A stretch of DNA of 64,000 nucleotides, taken from positions 53,448,121 through 53,512,120 of the forward strand of contig NW_024609880.1 in the NCBI RefSeq assembly GCF_016920785.2. The letters are read 5' to 3'. This DNA is from Ixodes scapularis. Lineage: Eukaryota; Arthropoda; Arachnida; Ixodida; Ixodidae. Made by a program: the position numbers and the translations under genes. This document shows positions 42,291-55,637 of this stretch, one piece after another. The notes beneath the pieces were generated by a model. It was not told the DNA's origin, made no database searches, and saw only the letters and a program-made list of their open reading frames with translations. Each line of letters begins with the position of its first letter. Position 1 is the stretch's first letter.

Positions 42291-43796
42291 TTGCCATGGG
42301 ACATCGCAGGCCACGGCTTCACGAAATCCGAAGCAACTAGCCGAAGAACGTTTCACGTTAATATTTCAACCGGCTATTACAACGTTGCTTACGTAACTAT
42401 TTTAATGGGGAAGTACATGGTAAGGAATTAATTCCTGAAGGTAAACGATGTATTGACGGACAATGGCGGCAGCTGCTATGCCTCGTTCTTCTTCCACAAG
42501 ATGAGTCAGAAAATCTATTTGTCATGTCATGCAGCGTCCTGTTTTTCTTGTCATCGGTCCTCGAGTTTTCACTGATCACAGCTCGCTCGGAAAGATTCCT
42601 GTAGACGAACAGTTTGTTTTGATAGCGCTACTCGGGTGGAACTAATCGAATGACTGAATCACCTGTCGTCGCGGACTGTCGGCTGAAAACATGTCTTTGT
42701 AACCTTGCTCAGTTTTATCCAGTCGTGTTTTATTTTATTTTATTCCCTTTTACTTTTTTTTTTTTCTTTTTTTCTTTTTTTCTTTTTGAGGCGCTATTAA
42801 AGGAGCTGTGCAACGATTTTAACGTTGAAAGAATTGGCATTTTCTGCTTTTGATATTGTTCACTGTGTCACAAATGGCAGAAAACACACCTCCTTTCATC
42901 GCAATGTTGCGATTCCGCCGCGTAATAGCGAGGCAAAACTTGGAATATTTCCCGACCTGCAGCCACGAGCGGCGGCCATGAGAAACAAGCGGCGTGACGT
43001 CACTTGGGTCGTTGTAAGAAAGATAGCAAGTTGTGCGAATACCTGCTCGATAAAAGGTAACTCTTTTTACAAATCTTGTCGTTCCAACATATATATAAAT
43101 GCGTCAACACCCTGGTATCATCCACAAAACTTTTATTATACGGAGTTTTAGTTGCGCCATCTATCCTAGGTCCACAAAACCGCAAACAGCCGCCAGAAGC
43201 CGGAGGGGGAGGGGGACAGCGCCGGACGGGCAAGGACGGGTGGTCACGCGGTCGGCAGCGGATGAGTTCTCGCTGCTCGCTGATGGCTCTAAAGAGAGAA
43301 CTTTTCCGGAACTCCGCGCCTACTCTAGTGACGTCACTGTGCACGTGACCCGGAAGACGATGCACGAGTTGAGAGGCGGCGAAAACCTGGATCTTTTTCA
43401 TTTTTTTAAGTAAAAACTAGGGTATCCAGGCAAAATCTGTTTTCTGTAGTTCACTGCAGAAGTGTCAGGCATCAACTTCCACAATTATTTAAGCAAAGCC
43501 CTGAAATTGTTGCACAGCTCCTTTAACTTGCGACAGCTTCTCTTTGATGTCAGCCTTTTCCCGCAAGCCCGGGCCCGCCGCGTGAATCATTCGCTTCAAC
43601 GCGGAGCAACACGACTTCGAGGATTAGATTTGATCGATTGCTTGGCGATTGAAAGCTAATCAGCAGCTTTCGATTAAGACCTGGTGGTCGTCGACAGCGC
43701 GTGGACACAAGGTCACCGTAAACCAGATTACGTTCGTCTTCATTAATCTCCGTCTATACTCCGTTTCATCATAAGGCAGAGCGCAGTCGAGGTCTA
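42291..43796. other. No supported gene
   Basis: T-rich low complexity at 42750-42790. TGACGTCA occurs at about 42994 and 43330. Nothing coding was recognised. Confidence 0.4.
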
Positions 43797-44162
<366 letters not shown>

Positions 44163-45634
44163 TAAAGTCCACGTCACGGGGCACACTTCACTTGATAGGT
44201 TTATCAGTTGATAGAAAACGTACAGGAACGCTATAACGTTCTGTCTTTGACGCTCCATAATTGGTGGATTCGGCTCGCAGCGTTGACTGTGCTCTCACCT
44301 AAGGGGAAACGAGGTATGGGCAGTGCGTTGGGTCAACATCACATAGAGAGCCGTAGGGATGATCTTTATGCGTCATTAAGACCTACGTCAGCGTTGGGCC
44401 GGGACTCGCGTCAAATCCGTGACCCGCGCTCGTCTTCAGTCGGTGACGTAACAAATTTAGCGGCTTTCTTTCTAAGTCATGTTGACTAAGGTTTTGCTCT
44501 TCTTTCCAGCCATGTTTTCTCTTTCATTATATTTTTGTTCTCCTGATATTCATCCTCTCTTAGTTCGTAATCCGCCGCCGGAGCGATATTATATTTCTCT
44601 GGGTGTAAACAAACTGAATGCTCCTCTCGGTTTGCGAACGCGTAGTGAGCCGGTACGAAGCACTACAGCTGCATTTCCGGCTCAAGATCCATTCCAGAAA
44701 TGGCGTCGTGCGCGCTGTCATTAACTCGCCCGGATGGACAATTATGGGTATCCTCTGTGGCGCAGCGGCATGGCTCAAAACACCACGTTTCCCCGTTCAC
44801 GCAGAGCTTAAAAAGCGTGCATCCAACTGACACATACGATCGATGTAGTTATTTATATCTTATTAAAAAATCGCTGCTTGCCGCCACGCTGAATCTCTAA
44901 GAAATGTGTTAGCATTTCTCGCCACGGTTATATATAACAAATGGTGGTGAATGCAGTGCTTTTCCGCAAAGTGAACATTCCCGAAACTCGTCTTCTCCCT
45001 GGTGCAAGCAGATCAGTTCACTCAGCGTGCGCATGAAGCACGTGCGCGCGATGCGCGGAAAACGACAGAGCCATTTTGTTGTTGCGCATACAGGGGCGAC
45101 GACACCGTGCGCTTAAGGCCCGGCAACATGGTAACTGCGCGTCAAGAACGGCGTGGTATAGGCCGAAGAACAGAACCGTAGCCCGTGTACGTCCAGGTCT
45201 CCAAAGTCGGCGGCAAAAAGCTTGCGAGGGCGTCTAAACACCCGCACGCCGGCCGTGTGATGCGGTGCAGGTGAAGGATAGCGGGGCGTGCTTGGACTGC
45301 CGGCGGTGCGCCGCGAGGCTGCGTGTATCGGTGGCCCAAAATAGAGCCGGCCCAAGGTAGGTTAATATTTCACAGCGAAGGCGGCTATATGACTCACAAG
45401 CTGGATTTCTGAAATTTCTTCGTATCGTCGTCTTCACGGAAAAAAAACAAACAAACAAAAACCTTTCAGCGATTGAAGCGAAAAGTGCATATCACGCATA
45501 CAACATACAGTACAGCATTCGTTTCAGAAAAGAACAAACATAAAACAAGCATCCGAACCTGATAATTGATGATAAGGTGCTCGTGATAACAATGCGCACT
45601 CAGCGCATACGTTTCGCGGGTAAGATTACTGGTG
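44163..45634. other. No recognised feature
   Basis: No gene or repeat supported. Confidence 0.4.
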
Positions 45635-45664
45635 CGCGAGCTGCCGTGGCGACGGCAGCTCGCG
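45635..45664. repeat. Perfect hairpin
   Basis: CGCGAGCTGCCGT (45635-45647) and ACGGCAGCTCGCG (45652-45664), 13-bp arms with a GGCG loop. Confidence 0.9.
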
Positions 45665-46991
45665 ACGTGGGGGCGACGTCGCTAGCCTTTCATATATAAA
45701 AAGTTTTGGTACAGTGCATTTACTTTTCTTTCATCAATCATTCAGTATAGACCCTCTTGATGTTTACAAACATTAGCTCGCTTGCGTCCCCAAACCATGT
45801 CCAGTCGCACTGTCTTTGAAAGCCTGTTGAGCTTGCTTATATCACCATTGCTAGAAAACATAAATGCTGCATGGACAACAAAGTTGGAGATTTAGTGAGT
45901 GCCCTCGGCTGTACAATATTACATCTTGGGGGAGGCATGTTAGCTTACAAAAATACTCGAAACATTTTAGCGGATCTCGCCCTCCTTCGTTCTTTTGGCA
46001 TTCACCTGGAGAATGGGTGGTTTAACGTTTTATCTACATTTCAAGCGGCGGTGTTAAGGTGACCTTTGTTCATTCTTTTTATAAACCGGAAGTTCTCTGG
46101 GACGTCAAAGATTGGAGCACCACCTGGTGGCGTTTGCCATCAAAAAGGTCTATGGTGCAGTGGGCAATCGTTGCAGGTAATACCACAGCTTCACTGTCCA
46201 ACCACCTTCACTGTGGATTGGAGCCCAACTTTTTTGTAACGAGCCATCCGCAGACTGTCGCCGCGAAGCAGTGTGAACGAGAGGCCGCGTTCGGTTGACA
46301 CACGCCCGAGTGATACACCGGCCGTCATCCGCTGCGTGGCTCCGAAATTAGCGAAAGAGGACGTCGTGACGTCGCCGGCGATCCTCGGTTGCTAGGTGTT
46401 ACGTCACGGCGTCGCCTCCGTTGCTATGTGTCCTATCGCAAAGCATCACGAAATATGCACTCTACCGCTACTGTCGGCGCTTGCAGAAGGTGGTTTCTAG
46501 TTTCCACAGCCACTGGGGCTGTGGCGCCATCGCGTGGAGACGTTGCGAACTTTGAATACGTGTGCTCCGAACCAGTTCAAGGTCAGGGCATGTACTAGGG
46601 CACTAATGCTCACGCATTAAAACTGAGTAGCTGTCCAAAATCGCAAAGTACACAGTCGTTCTTGGGGTCATAATACATTCCCGTTATCCCCTTGGTTTTT
46701 GTTTCCTTTTTCATGTCGATAGATGCGTAGGAACTTTTACCTCCAAAATACAAAATAAAAGCAAATAAACAAAGTACAATTAAGGAACTTCCTTACACAG
46801 AGTCAACAGAAGAGGACAACGAGCGCAAGAAGTTTGAATCTCACGCAGATTCAAAGCTTATCGTTTTCAGATTTAGATTTATTCCAAACTGTTCGCAAGA
46901 AATAGCGATCCAGCTCTTACCCTAACGTTCTAACACGGTAGTCTGAACCACTATACAGCTAGCAAGTGTTCCGAAAATCCGTCTTTGGCGT

Positions 46992-47283
46992 ATTGGGACG
47001 CAAGAAGGAGCGGGCCAATCAAAGGGCAACATAGAGAAGGCGCAGGGAACGCGCCATGACGACGCAGCCAAGCGCGCGCCATCATTGGGTGAGGTCGGGG
47101 GTAAACAAAAGCACGTGGGCGTGTTTAGGAGGTAAACAAACGCAAGAGGTGCGCAAAGAGCAGGCGAGCTTGATCGCCGTATAGTCATGGCCAGCGTAAG
47201 AAACGTATGGCGTGGCTCATGATGTTCACGCCTCGTGATTGGCTCTTGTCTGTTCTCATCGGCCAATGCCGCAATCTGATTGG
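46992..47283. promoter_or_regulatory. CCAAT-box cluster (possible promoter-like region)
   Basis: CCAAT or its complement ATTGG occurs at 46992, 47015, 47084, 47238, 47263 and 47279, several in the extended forms ATTGGCT or GGCCAAT typical of NF-Y sites, in a GC-rich interval with many CpGs. No TATA box or downstream ORF with a clear start was found. It could also be an unrecognised repeat. Confidence 0.25.
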
Positions 47284-48194
47284 CTGCTGAGCGGCAATGA
47301 GATGCCCGGATTTCGCCGCGCTCCGACGAATTGACGGACCCTTGCTCTGCGAAGCGTGCTTCCGGTTCCATCAGGCGTGTAGTGCGGTGAAAGCAAACGC
47401 TGGTCTACCGCCGCTCGGCTTGGCTAGAGCGCAATTCACTTATATTAAGGTCAAGTCGGACGAGTCATAATCGATCTACGGCGGCATTCCTCTTGGTATT
47501 TAATTCTTCAAAATTTTCCCCAGTTATTTGTACCAATAGCCACATTCGCATTTGATGGACCCTCCTAAAACGACACGTTGGGTGGTGGTTCCCGCCCCTG
47601 TCCGTTTCAATCCGAATGAGTAATCACTATTGTAATCATGTAATCACTACTACGTGACGCAGTTTCGCAAACGCGCTGCACTGGCAGGCCGGCATCTTGC
47701 TATCTAAACAATGATCGACTAATTTGCTTGTGTACGTGTGTGTGATCGCACGTTTGTATGTGCGTCGGGGGGGGGGGGGGGGGGGAGGAATTCACAAGCG
47801 AAGGTCGAGGGGTGGCCTTAAATATGATAACGGAGGATCTTGCATTCATCCGTGGAAGCCGATCATCCATTTGGTACAAGCACGCGTGTTACCGTCTGGT
47901 GGGTGCCTAGATGCCGACCGTCGTATTAACATAGAAAGAAACCCACTGTGGGATTGACCTCCACTGTGTCGCCCCCAAGATACAAAATCGCCAGCTCCAC
48001 CAGTTTTGAAAAACCACCTGCCGAGTCACCGTCACGCAAAAAATTCGTAAAAAAAAAAAAATTCCGTTCACGTAATAGGCGATGTCTCCCAAAATACTGA
48101 TGTGCAGCCGTCTGATAAAACATGCAATTGATGCGACGTTGGTTTGAGAGAAACGGTGCCTCCAGCGGCGCCGGAGTGCTGTGTGGAAGGATCG

Positions 48195-48234
48195 GGTGAC
48201 GTCACGACCAACCGGTGACGCTGCCGTGACGTCA
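48195..48234. promoter_or_regulatory. Paired palindromic CRE-like sites
   Basis: GGTGACGTCACG (about 48196) and CGTGACGTCACT (about 48225), two exact TGACGTCA octamers about 30 bp apart. There is no associated gene model. TGACGTCA occurs elsewhere in this window, so significance is limited. Confidence 0.25.
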
Positions 48235-49631
48235 CTGGGCGAAAAAGGCTGCGCATAGACAGCGCTGCGATTGCGTCTGGTTCTCGACGTCATTCTCTCT
48301 CGGCCGCTGGCCGGTGCTCGCAAATCCGTATCGTAAATATCCCGGCCTAAAGACGTCTTCGAAGTTACAGTCGGCGATTGAATTGCGTCTTTCGAGTATA
48401 AAAAAACGAACTGCTCAATTATTTCTGTCCTAGAGAGTCGTAATACTTTGACCGGAGCCATTGCAACAGAGGCAATTCCGAACGTCTTTGTCGCTGCTTT
48501 CTATATATAGCATATGTAGCGTGAAGACATGTGTCGCAGTGGGCTGGTATCGGAGCTACGCCCACTGGCTGCTGTTGCACCAATACCTCGCTGCCCGCTA
48601 AGTTAGAAAGAAACTGGACCGACGTGGTTGACTTTTTTTTTAATTGAGTTTTGTGTCCGAAGGACGTCACGAAGCTGAGAAATTTTAGTTGCCCCGTAGA
48701 TATTTTACGCTTTTAGGAGCTGAGACGTAGCTTGTTGGTGGGCAGATTTATTTCGAAGTATTGGTCCACTTTACCGAATGCATCGGTGATTCATATTAAA
48801 AGAACGTCCGCCCCTAAACACTGTGCGTGTTTTTTTTTGTTTTTTTTGTATTGTTAACTAGCCCTATTAAAACTGTACCGGAATAAACAAACAAACAAAG
48901 AAAAACTTGCTGGTTTTTGTAACTTGTTCAATACATACGAACACGCAAAATATATATTTGGTAAAACGTGTGAAGAATAAACGCATCAACAAACAAATTA
49001 AAAAAAAAAAAAAACGCGAGGGTGCAAGCAAGCTGGTGGAGGTTAAACATAGTGGCTTTACCCGAGACTGGGGTTTTCTACGGTACGAAACAAACACAGA
49101 GAAGTCTCAAATCAACAACCGCAGACACGAAGACCTCGTGCGTGCACCTGGAGTCCATTCCGTCGCTTCCAGAGAATCTCCAACGACCCGAGCTTGCACT
49201 TCGGCAAGAAGGGACCAGCGCCCGCCAAAAGCGCCAGTAGCTCAAACAAAAACTGGCAAAAAGTTTTTTTTTTTTTTTTTTTGTGATGTTTGGACAAGCT
49301 GACAAACCAGCGAACGGGGACACGCACCAATACGTTCTTGCACTGCCGCGCGTGCGTACAGGCGCCCGCAGGCTCCGTGGTTCCGGGAAATGAAGGTTGT
49401 TTGCATTGGTTTAACCGAACAACGTGTCGTCAGCAAGACGCGTGTCCACACTTGTTAGCCCGTTGTCCCGGAGATTCCCAGCGTTAAGGAACAAGTGGTT
49501 TTGCTGAATACCGATCGGGTTACCAGAAATCTCACACTGTAATTTCGGCGGGAAATGGTGGTTTTATATTCTGTAGGTGGGACCCGGCTCGGAGTACCAC
49601 CCCCTTGTATTCACTGAGATTTCAAGAAAGG

Positions 49632-49681
49632 CAGCCAATGAGATCGCAGTATTAGACAGCCAATGAGATCGCAGTATTAGA
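49632..49681 (+). repeat. Exact 25-bp tandem duplication
   Basis: The unit CAGCCAATGAGATCGCAGTA-TTAGA occurs twice back to back (49632-49656, 49657-49681) without mismatch. Each unit carries a CCAAT pentamer. Confidence 0.95.
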
Positions 49682-51439
49682 CGATAAGAATGCGCAAGAG
49701 CCTGAGCTTGATAAACCACGCCCTGATTTGCTTAAGCTCTCAATGACCATAAATAGAGAAAGAGAGGGAAAGTAAGCGATGATTCTGGAGTGTGATTCAA
49801 CCTTAAAGAACGGCACCGCCTACTCCAAAACTATATATCGAAAGTCGTATAGTACTACGTCACCTAACCGGGGCCAGCGCGGTGCAAAGATTGAACACGA
49901 GTGATGTGTCAGCTTTCGCTCGTTACTCGTGCGCCTGCTAGACAAATGAATGCGAGTTTCAACCAAACGTTCGCATAACACTCGTGTCAATTGTTTGCCC
50001 CTCCCTCGCTGGCCCGCAGTCTATTATGTAGAAAATCCATCACTATACGGCTTCCTATCTAGGTGGTGTTGCTCGAGGCGAATTCGATACAGGATTTACT
50101 TGTATCAAGGCCGAAGCCTGACTCGAAGGAATTGTGAGCAATGCTCACAGTACCGTCTCGCTGGAGACCAGTTAACGCAAAACAATTTGAAACACACTCT
50201 TAGGTTGAGGTATTGCTATACGCTGCAATCCGTGTAGTAAAAAAAAAAAGAAATTAACCGTTTTAAAAGAAGAAAAAAGAAAGGGGCGACATCGGGAGGG
50301 CTTGGTATTTCCGTGCTTATCTGAATGCTGATTGTTCAAAGTTTCTTGTTATTATCACTAGCCTACCTAGATCCTTTGTAAAGTTCCTTAAGAAGAAAAA
50401 AAAAGAATCTGTTCTTCCCCGCGAGGTGTTGTACAGGTCGAGTACCGTATGCAAGTAATTACTTTGTATTAGGGAATTAAAGAGTAAACGTATTAGCTAA
50501 AAAATATACAATTGAAGCGAACAGGGAGTCGGGACCGCACAATTCCAGCATCTTGGTTGGTGGTTGTTGGGCAGTTTTACATAGGGTCAAGCACCTCCGT
50601 GGCATTAGACATCTACGTTCGAAGATCGCCTTAATTGTAGTATCCAGACTGATTACCAAGGAGGTGTGTGCGAAGGCTGCTTCGGATCGAATCGCATGGC
50701 GTAGCGCCATCTCTAACTTCAACCGAGCAAAGAGAGTTGGCGTTTTACCCTTGTCCCAGGAAGGCTAGTACGCAGTGCTATTCAATTTCAGGCACTGTTC
50801 GCACACCCCTACTATCAACTTCTTTTGTGTGTTTTTTGTACTGCTTATTTTTGTAATTATCGATGCTTCGTTGGATCATAAGAATATTAAGTGTTTCTTT
50901 TTCTGAATAGCCCACTGCTTAGTGCGTTCAATTTTTGCTTACGCTGGTGACGTGTGTATTTGTACTGTTGAGCTTCACCCTCTTCATATTTGCCCTTCGC
51001 GGGCTTAGAGTATGAGGAAATGACCCGCTAGTTGCGTAACACTGGTTGGCGTTCATACTCTGGGAATATTCCTGACACTAATTAGTTTTCCGGCAGTCTT
51101 GAATATAGAATGTTAAAGCTCGTCGCGCATACGAACGCTGGTTCCACGTACTAGGCGTGCGCCGGCAATCTAACTTGTTGATGTTTGCGTGGTTTCGCGC
51201 ACTAGGACGCAACGTAAGGCCAGTCACGCGCTGGCGCTGCGGTGACTAAGCGAGCGTGTTTGCCCAAGAGGTTGAACCTTTGAGCAATCGGTGCATCGTA
51301 CGGCGAGAGTCGACAACGGCACGCCCACCCTTGATCCCTGCCGGGAACGGCGACCTTAGCCAAAACAACGTCCTCTATGCTGCTGCGTATGGGTCGTATA
51401 CATTTATTGTGTCGATGATCGCCACTTCAACACAGGAAG

Positions 51440-51540
51440 AAAACACACTCACACGCGCACACACACACACATAAACACACGCACACGCACATATGCACGC
51501 ACACACACACACACACACGCACACACACTCACACATCACG
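51440..51540. repeat. (AC)n-rich microsatellite
   Basis: CACACAC runs broken by CACGCACA, CATATGCA and CTCACAC, ending in an alternating CGCGCGTGCGCGC stretch (51539-51551). Confidence 0.85.
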
Positions 51541-51786
51541 CGCGTGCGCGCAAACAGGTGAAGGGCGAATCCTATCAGCGTGTACTCGGAACTTGTACAG
51601 AGGACTGAATGACTAGCTCGACTTGGGTTGAAACTATTTCAACAAAAAAGAAAAGAAAGCACATTATAAATTGTTTCTTCCCAGTGTCATTTTCAGTGTC
51701 GGTGCATAGCGCGTGGTTTGCTCGCTTTGTGAGGTGACGGATATCCGCGTGCTGTACTGTGAGAATCGCACGCTCTGTTCACCCTT

Positions 51787-52009
51787 TTAAGGCTCGTTTG
51801 CGTATTTGCAACGGTTGCCTTCGCATGCAACCGAACGGACCGTATAACGACCAAAACACCGCAGCAACCGTGACTCATGGATTGCTTCGCGAAGCTACCC
51901 CTTGCATCGCTCGTGTATACGGCGAACATTTGTCCCGGTGACTTTGTCGTTACGGTCGCTTCGATTGCATGCTAACGCAACCGAAGCAGATGTGTAAACC
52001 AGCCTTTAA
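51787..52009. mobile_element. Inverted-repeat element, TIR about 65 bp
   Basis: Left TTAAGGCTCGTTTGCGTATT, TGCAACGGTTGC, GCATGCAACCGAACGGACCG; right (inverted) TTAAAGGCTGGTTTACACAT, CTTCGGTTGCG, GCATGCAATCGAAGCGACCG. About 95 bp of unique interior and no ORF. Confidence 0.7.
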
Positions 52010-52162
52010 GCTGAGACTACAGCCAAAGCTGCAAGCGCGAGCTAGCCCGCTCTCCTGGCTTTAAGACGGGCTTTTCTATCGCTCGAGCGCTCGTTCTGCA
52101 CAAGTACACCTCAAAGCTGCAATCTCGTGCTCTCGCGGCTATAACATTGAGCGCACACTCTA

Positions 52163-52461
52163 AGAAATGCCTGCGCGTCCACTTACCCGCAAAACACTCA
52201 AAGAGCCAATCTTTGCGATCTACGAAACCAGCTCAGCGAAGGATGAGGCGGAACATCCGTTTAGAACTAAAAATGAAGTCTGCGCTGTGGCATTATGCAA
52301 TGCAAAGCGTCATGCTTGCATTGCGTAATGCCACCACAGCACAAACTTAATTTTGAGGCCTAAATAGATTTTCCGCCTCATCATTCGCTGAACTGATTTC
52401 GTAGATCGCAGAGATTGGCTCTTCGAGTGTTCTGTGGGGAAGTAAATGCGCAGGCATTTTC
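52163..52461. mobile_element. Foldback element, arms about 145 bp
   Basis: Left AGAAATGCCTGCGCGTCCAC, AACACTCAAAGAGCCAATCT, TGCGATCTACGAAA and GATGAGGCGGAA pair with the right arm, which reads the same inverted. The centre is GTGGCATTATGCAATGC / GCATTGCGTAATGCCAC around a spacer of about 10 bases. It ends where the next MITE begins. Confidence 0.85.
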
Positions 52462-52463
52462 TA

Positions 52464-52630
52464 TACTCTGTTTCACCTTGTGTTGCACCGCAGGAAAGGC
52501 TATAAGCGCGAGCTCCTGCTCTAGGGTCCATCTCGGCTGCACAAGCTCTCGTGCACCAAGGGCAGCTGCCAACGCTATGAGCTCGCACTTCTAGCCTCCG
52601 CTGTGGTACAACATAAGGTGAAACGGAGTA
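52464..52630. mobile_element. MITE family T, intact copy
   Basis: Ends TACTCTGTTTCACCTTGTGT and, inverted, TACTCCGTTTCACCTTATGT. TIRs of about 50 bp continue to GCGCGAGCTC / GTGCGAGCTC. The central part is CTCTAGGGTCCATCTCGGCT and GCAGCTGCCAACGC. A second copy of the family (55638-56149) is split by another repeat. Confidence 0.8.
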
Positions 52631-54447
52631 CAGAGTGCAGTCCCAGCTTAAGGGTGCACGGAGCACGGGGCATATATAAGTGAATATAAACGAAATCACG
52701 ACCCAGCGTGCGATCATGCCCCAGAACGCGCATGTTCGCAGTTTCGAAAAGCGATCAGGGCACGTACCATACGCACGAACGCTGATAATGGCACCGGCCT
52801 TCTGTGGCAACTAAGTCAAAGTTATAGAGCCCGCTCGTTCGTGTAACTTGAGCACCAATAAAGGCTACGCGTGCACAGCTTCGATCGGCGCTGCGCGCGC
52901 GCCCATGCGCCTATAGGTTTGACTGCATAGACTTAGGAAATTATCGGCGAGTGTAGTATCATTTGATCGTATCAAGTTTTTGGCAAGTGAGCGAACGGAT
53001 GTGTCGAATAAGCCAACGGTAGTATAACCCCAGTGCACAAAACAAAATCGTAGCGAGGTTTATTGACGAACTATACAAGGTATAGATGCAATCATGTTCA
53101 GAGCTGTACTGATTCCTAACCACATATTTTATCAAACGGAACGAGCATTCAGGGTCATGAGCAAGTCGTTTGTGTTTATGCTGGTTTGTTGAAAGGTTTA
53201 GAGAAGAACCTCCAAAAATTACCGCTAATTACCACCAAAAAAAAAAAAAAAAAACGCGTAACACTCCGGCAATTTTTTTTTTTTAATGTTGGAACAGGAA
53301 CAGGTGTGCAAAAAATCTTTTGAACATCGGGCGCAATAGACTGATTGCTAAAGGACCCAAGCATCAAGGAGAATACTGGGAAGGTAGGTATACGCCTTCC
53401 CCAAAGGATTTGAAGCAAATAATCAAAAGAAGGCGTTGACGAACACGCGTGTAAGGTGCCAATTGTTTGAGGCTTCTGCATTACAACAGTTTCTGCTGCA
53501 GAAACCAGCACGTGCAGCGCCTGTAACTACACTCGCCACATGCTCCTTGGTGGTTGGGTAATTTAGCAATTTGTCTATTGGAAACAAACAAAAATATTTT
53601 CAGGCCATAAAAAAAAACGCTATATATGATTTAATTTAGGTTAATCTAAAATATTTTAGACTGACGAACGTGTTGGTTTACATTTGAAAAAAGTGTACGT
53701 CGCCCTCGTCCCGCACGTGTCTTATTTTTTCGGTGTTTTTCAGCAAATATTACTGGGTTAAGAGCACATTTTAAATTTCTGCACAAAAAACACCTACACG
53801 TTATTCTTTTTTTTTTTTATCGAAATGTGTGGAATTGTTATCGCATGTCCCAAATTTCTTGCATTTTTTGGTTGGTTTTTGCTTACACGTGTTCCAGCCA
53901 CAACTCGTACATAACAAGGCATTAGTAGTGTCGGATTGTCTACGTCACCAACAACAAGAAGCCAGTGTGGCTGGGACTCGTTCTCGGCTCGGACTCGTGT
54001 TCTTTCTGATTGGGCACTGGTCACAGCTGAACGCTGACGTAGCACTCGGGTCCAATCTGTGCTGGTCTCCGATAGGTGATGCAGAAAATCCAGCTTGACG
54101 GCCTTGTTGTATAACAGGCGACGGCTCCTGGTAGCTCCTATTCCGAAAACAAATATATGCGCTAAATAAAGAAAAGCTTAAGAGATTGAGGAAATTATGT
54201 ATCTTGCGTTTTATAAAATAGCATGATACCGAAATAGTCCTTTTTTTTTTAGGTACTTTTTTAAATTAATTATATCTAGCGAGGTTCCTGCGCAGGTGCA
54301 ACCTGTAGCCAAACGCGCGCTTGTTTCTAAAGAGCGCGTTGGTCTATACGCGGCATCAACTATTTTGTGTTACGTTGTCATGCCTAACGTAGCTCCCACA
54401 GTGCAACAGGTCCGCACTGTTGCGAGAACATCTGCATGTCTTCCTTT
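52631..54447. other. No recognised feature
   Basis: Poly-A/T tracts at 53236-53253, 53274-53284 and 53808-53819. No gene supported. Confidence 0.4.
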
Positions 54448-55340
54448 TGAATGAATGAATGAGAGTATTTGATTTGCAGCAGCTCATAGTGCGAGCCGCT
54501 TTGTGGATGATTTTGCCACTATAAGATACTAGTCGCCCTTCGAGTGGAATGAGTGTCCGTTTCGCTTTTGCGTCACGGTTGCTGCATTTGGTGCTAAGCC
54601 GAGGACGTGCTCGAAATGATTTTGAAGCACGCGTCCCTAAGGAGGTCCGTAAGTCCGAAGGAGGTGGGGCCTATCGCTCCCACGTGTGAGGGGTGTCGGG
54701 TGGTAGCTGCGTCCGTTTGAGGAAATGTGGCGAGCTTTGTGCTCTCGGGCATTCCCAGTACGCGTGAGGTTATGTTCCACATACTTGGCACTTGTGTCTT
54801 CCTTGGAGATTGTGTATCTCTGGTGTAACGTCATGGCCGCATGGAAGTGAATTGGTTCGTGCCTGTCTGAGGTACGTGGCTTGTGTGCATGACGGGCTGT
54901 GTGGTGGGGTGGGGAATTTGCGTTGCCCCTTTCTCATCTCTTTTAGGAGGGCCGTGCGTTGTTTCCTGTGTTCCACCCTTTCTTCTCTCGCATTGTAGAT
55001 ATCCGGCCAGTTGATCGGGGCTCCGGCCTTTCTCCCTTAGGGCTCCACCCTTTCGTTCCCTTCAATTCTCTGGTGACCCGGTACCTACTCGAGATAGATT
55101 CTCAGGTTGGGGTGATTTAACGTGTCTTGAGTTGGGAGTCCCAGGACGTGTTCGGGCAGATCCTTTGTGTCGTACGCCATGACTGCGTCCTCACTGTCTG
55201 TTCTCATTATAATATCATTTGTTTTATGTGAGTGGAGTGTTGCGGTCTTGGCGATCGCCTGTATTTTGGCTGCCATACTCTTAGAAATAGAGTGTGTATG
55301 GGGTAGACCCCTTGTCCCACTTGTGATACCCCAAAACAAA
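54448..55340 (-). mobile_element. RNase H-type LINE, decayed 3' portion
   Basis: Minus-strand pieces: MAAKIQAIAKTATLHSHKTN and DIIMRTDSEDAVMAYDTKDL (RNase H Glu helix and second Asp, about 55270-55170), then RTALLKEMRKGQRKFPTPPH, AGTYLRQARTN-like sequence and KCQVCGT (zinc region, about 54970-54770), then LGMPESTKLATFP in a shifted frame to about 54594. The tail carries (TTCA)n, seen here as TGAATGAATGAATG (54448-54462). RT is absent. Internal deletions and frameshifts make it a pseudogene. Confidence 0.65.
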
Positions 55341-55530
55341 AATTAGACGTTCAGTTCATAGCCGTCGAAACTTTCACGAGCGGCTTGATAGTCAACCGAT
55401 CCAACTTATTAAAATAGCTAATGTACCCATTAAAGGCTACAGTAAGACAATCAAGTTTTTTTTTGTTTTGTTTTGTTTTTTTGGCCCTGCTGCAAAACTT
55501 TAGTGTTTTGCAAAACTTTAGCTCAACTGA

Positions 55531-55615
55531 TAGCCTGGGGTCTTTAACGTGCACCACGCAGTACTGATATACGACCGCTCGCTGGTACGATGCTCATCCG
55601 AATATAGACGTGCAA
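55531..55615 (-). repeat. SINE-like conserved block, copy 2
   Basis: Complement contains GACGAG-like CATCGTACCAGCG, GCGGTCGTATATCAGTACTG and GTGGTGCACGTTAAAGACCC, aligning over about 80 bp with 23052-23136. Confidence 0.55.
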
Positions 55616-55637
55616 GAGTGGGGATTGAACTTTATTA

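Noticed and set aside
46922..47371. 149-codon minus-strand ORF
   Set aside because: No recognisable domain, low-information composition, and it overlaps the GC-rich CCAAT cluster where long chance ORFs are expected.
50131..50150. ATTGTGAGCAATGCTCACA looks like a lac-operator-type palindrome
   Set aside because: A short 8-bp-arm palindrome in animal DNA with no vector or bacterial sequence around it; chance resemblance.
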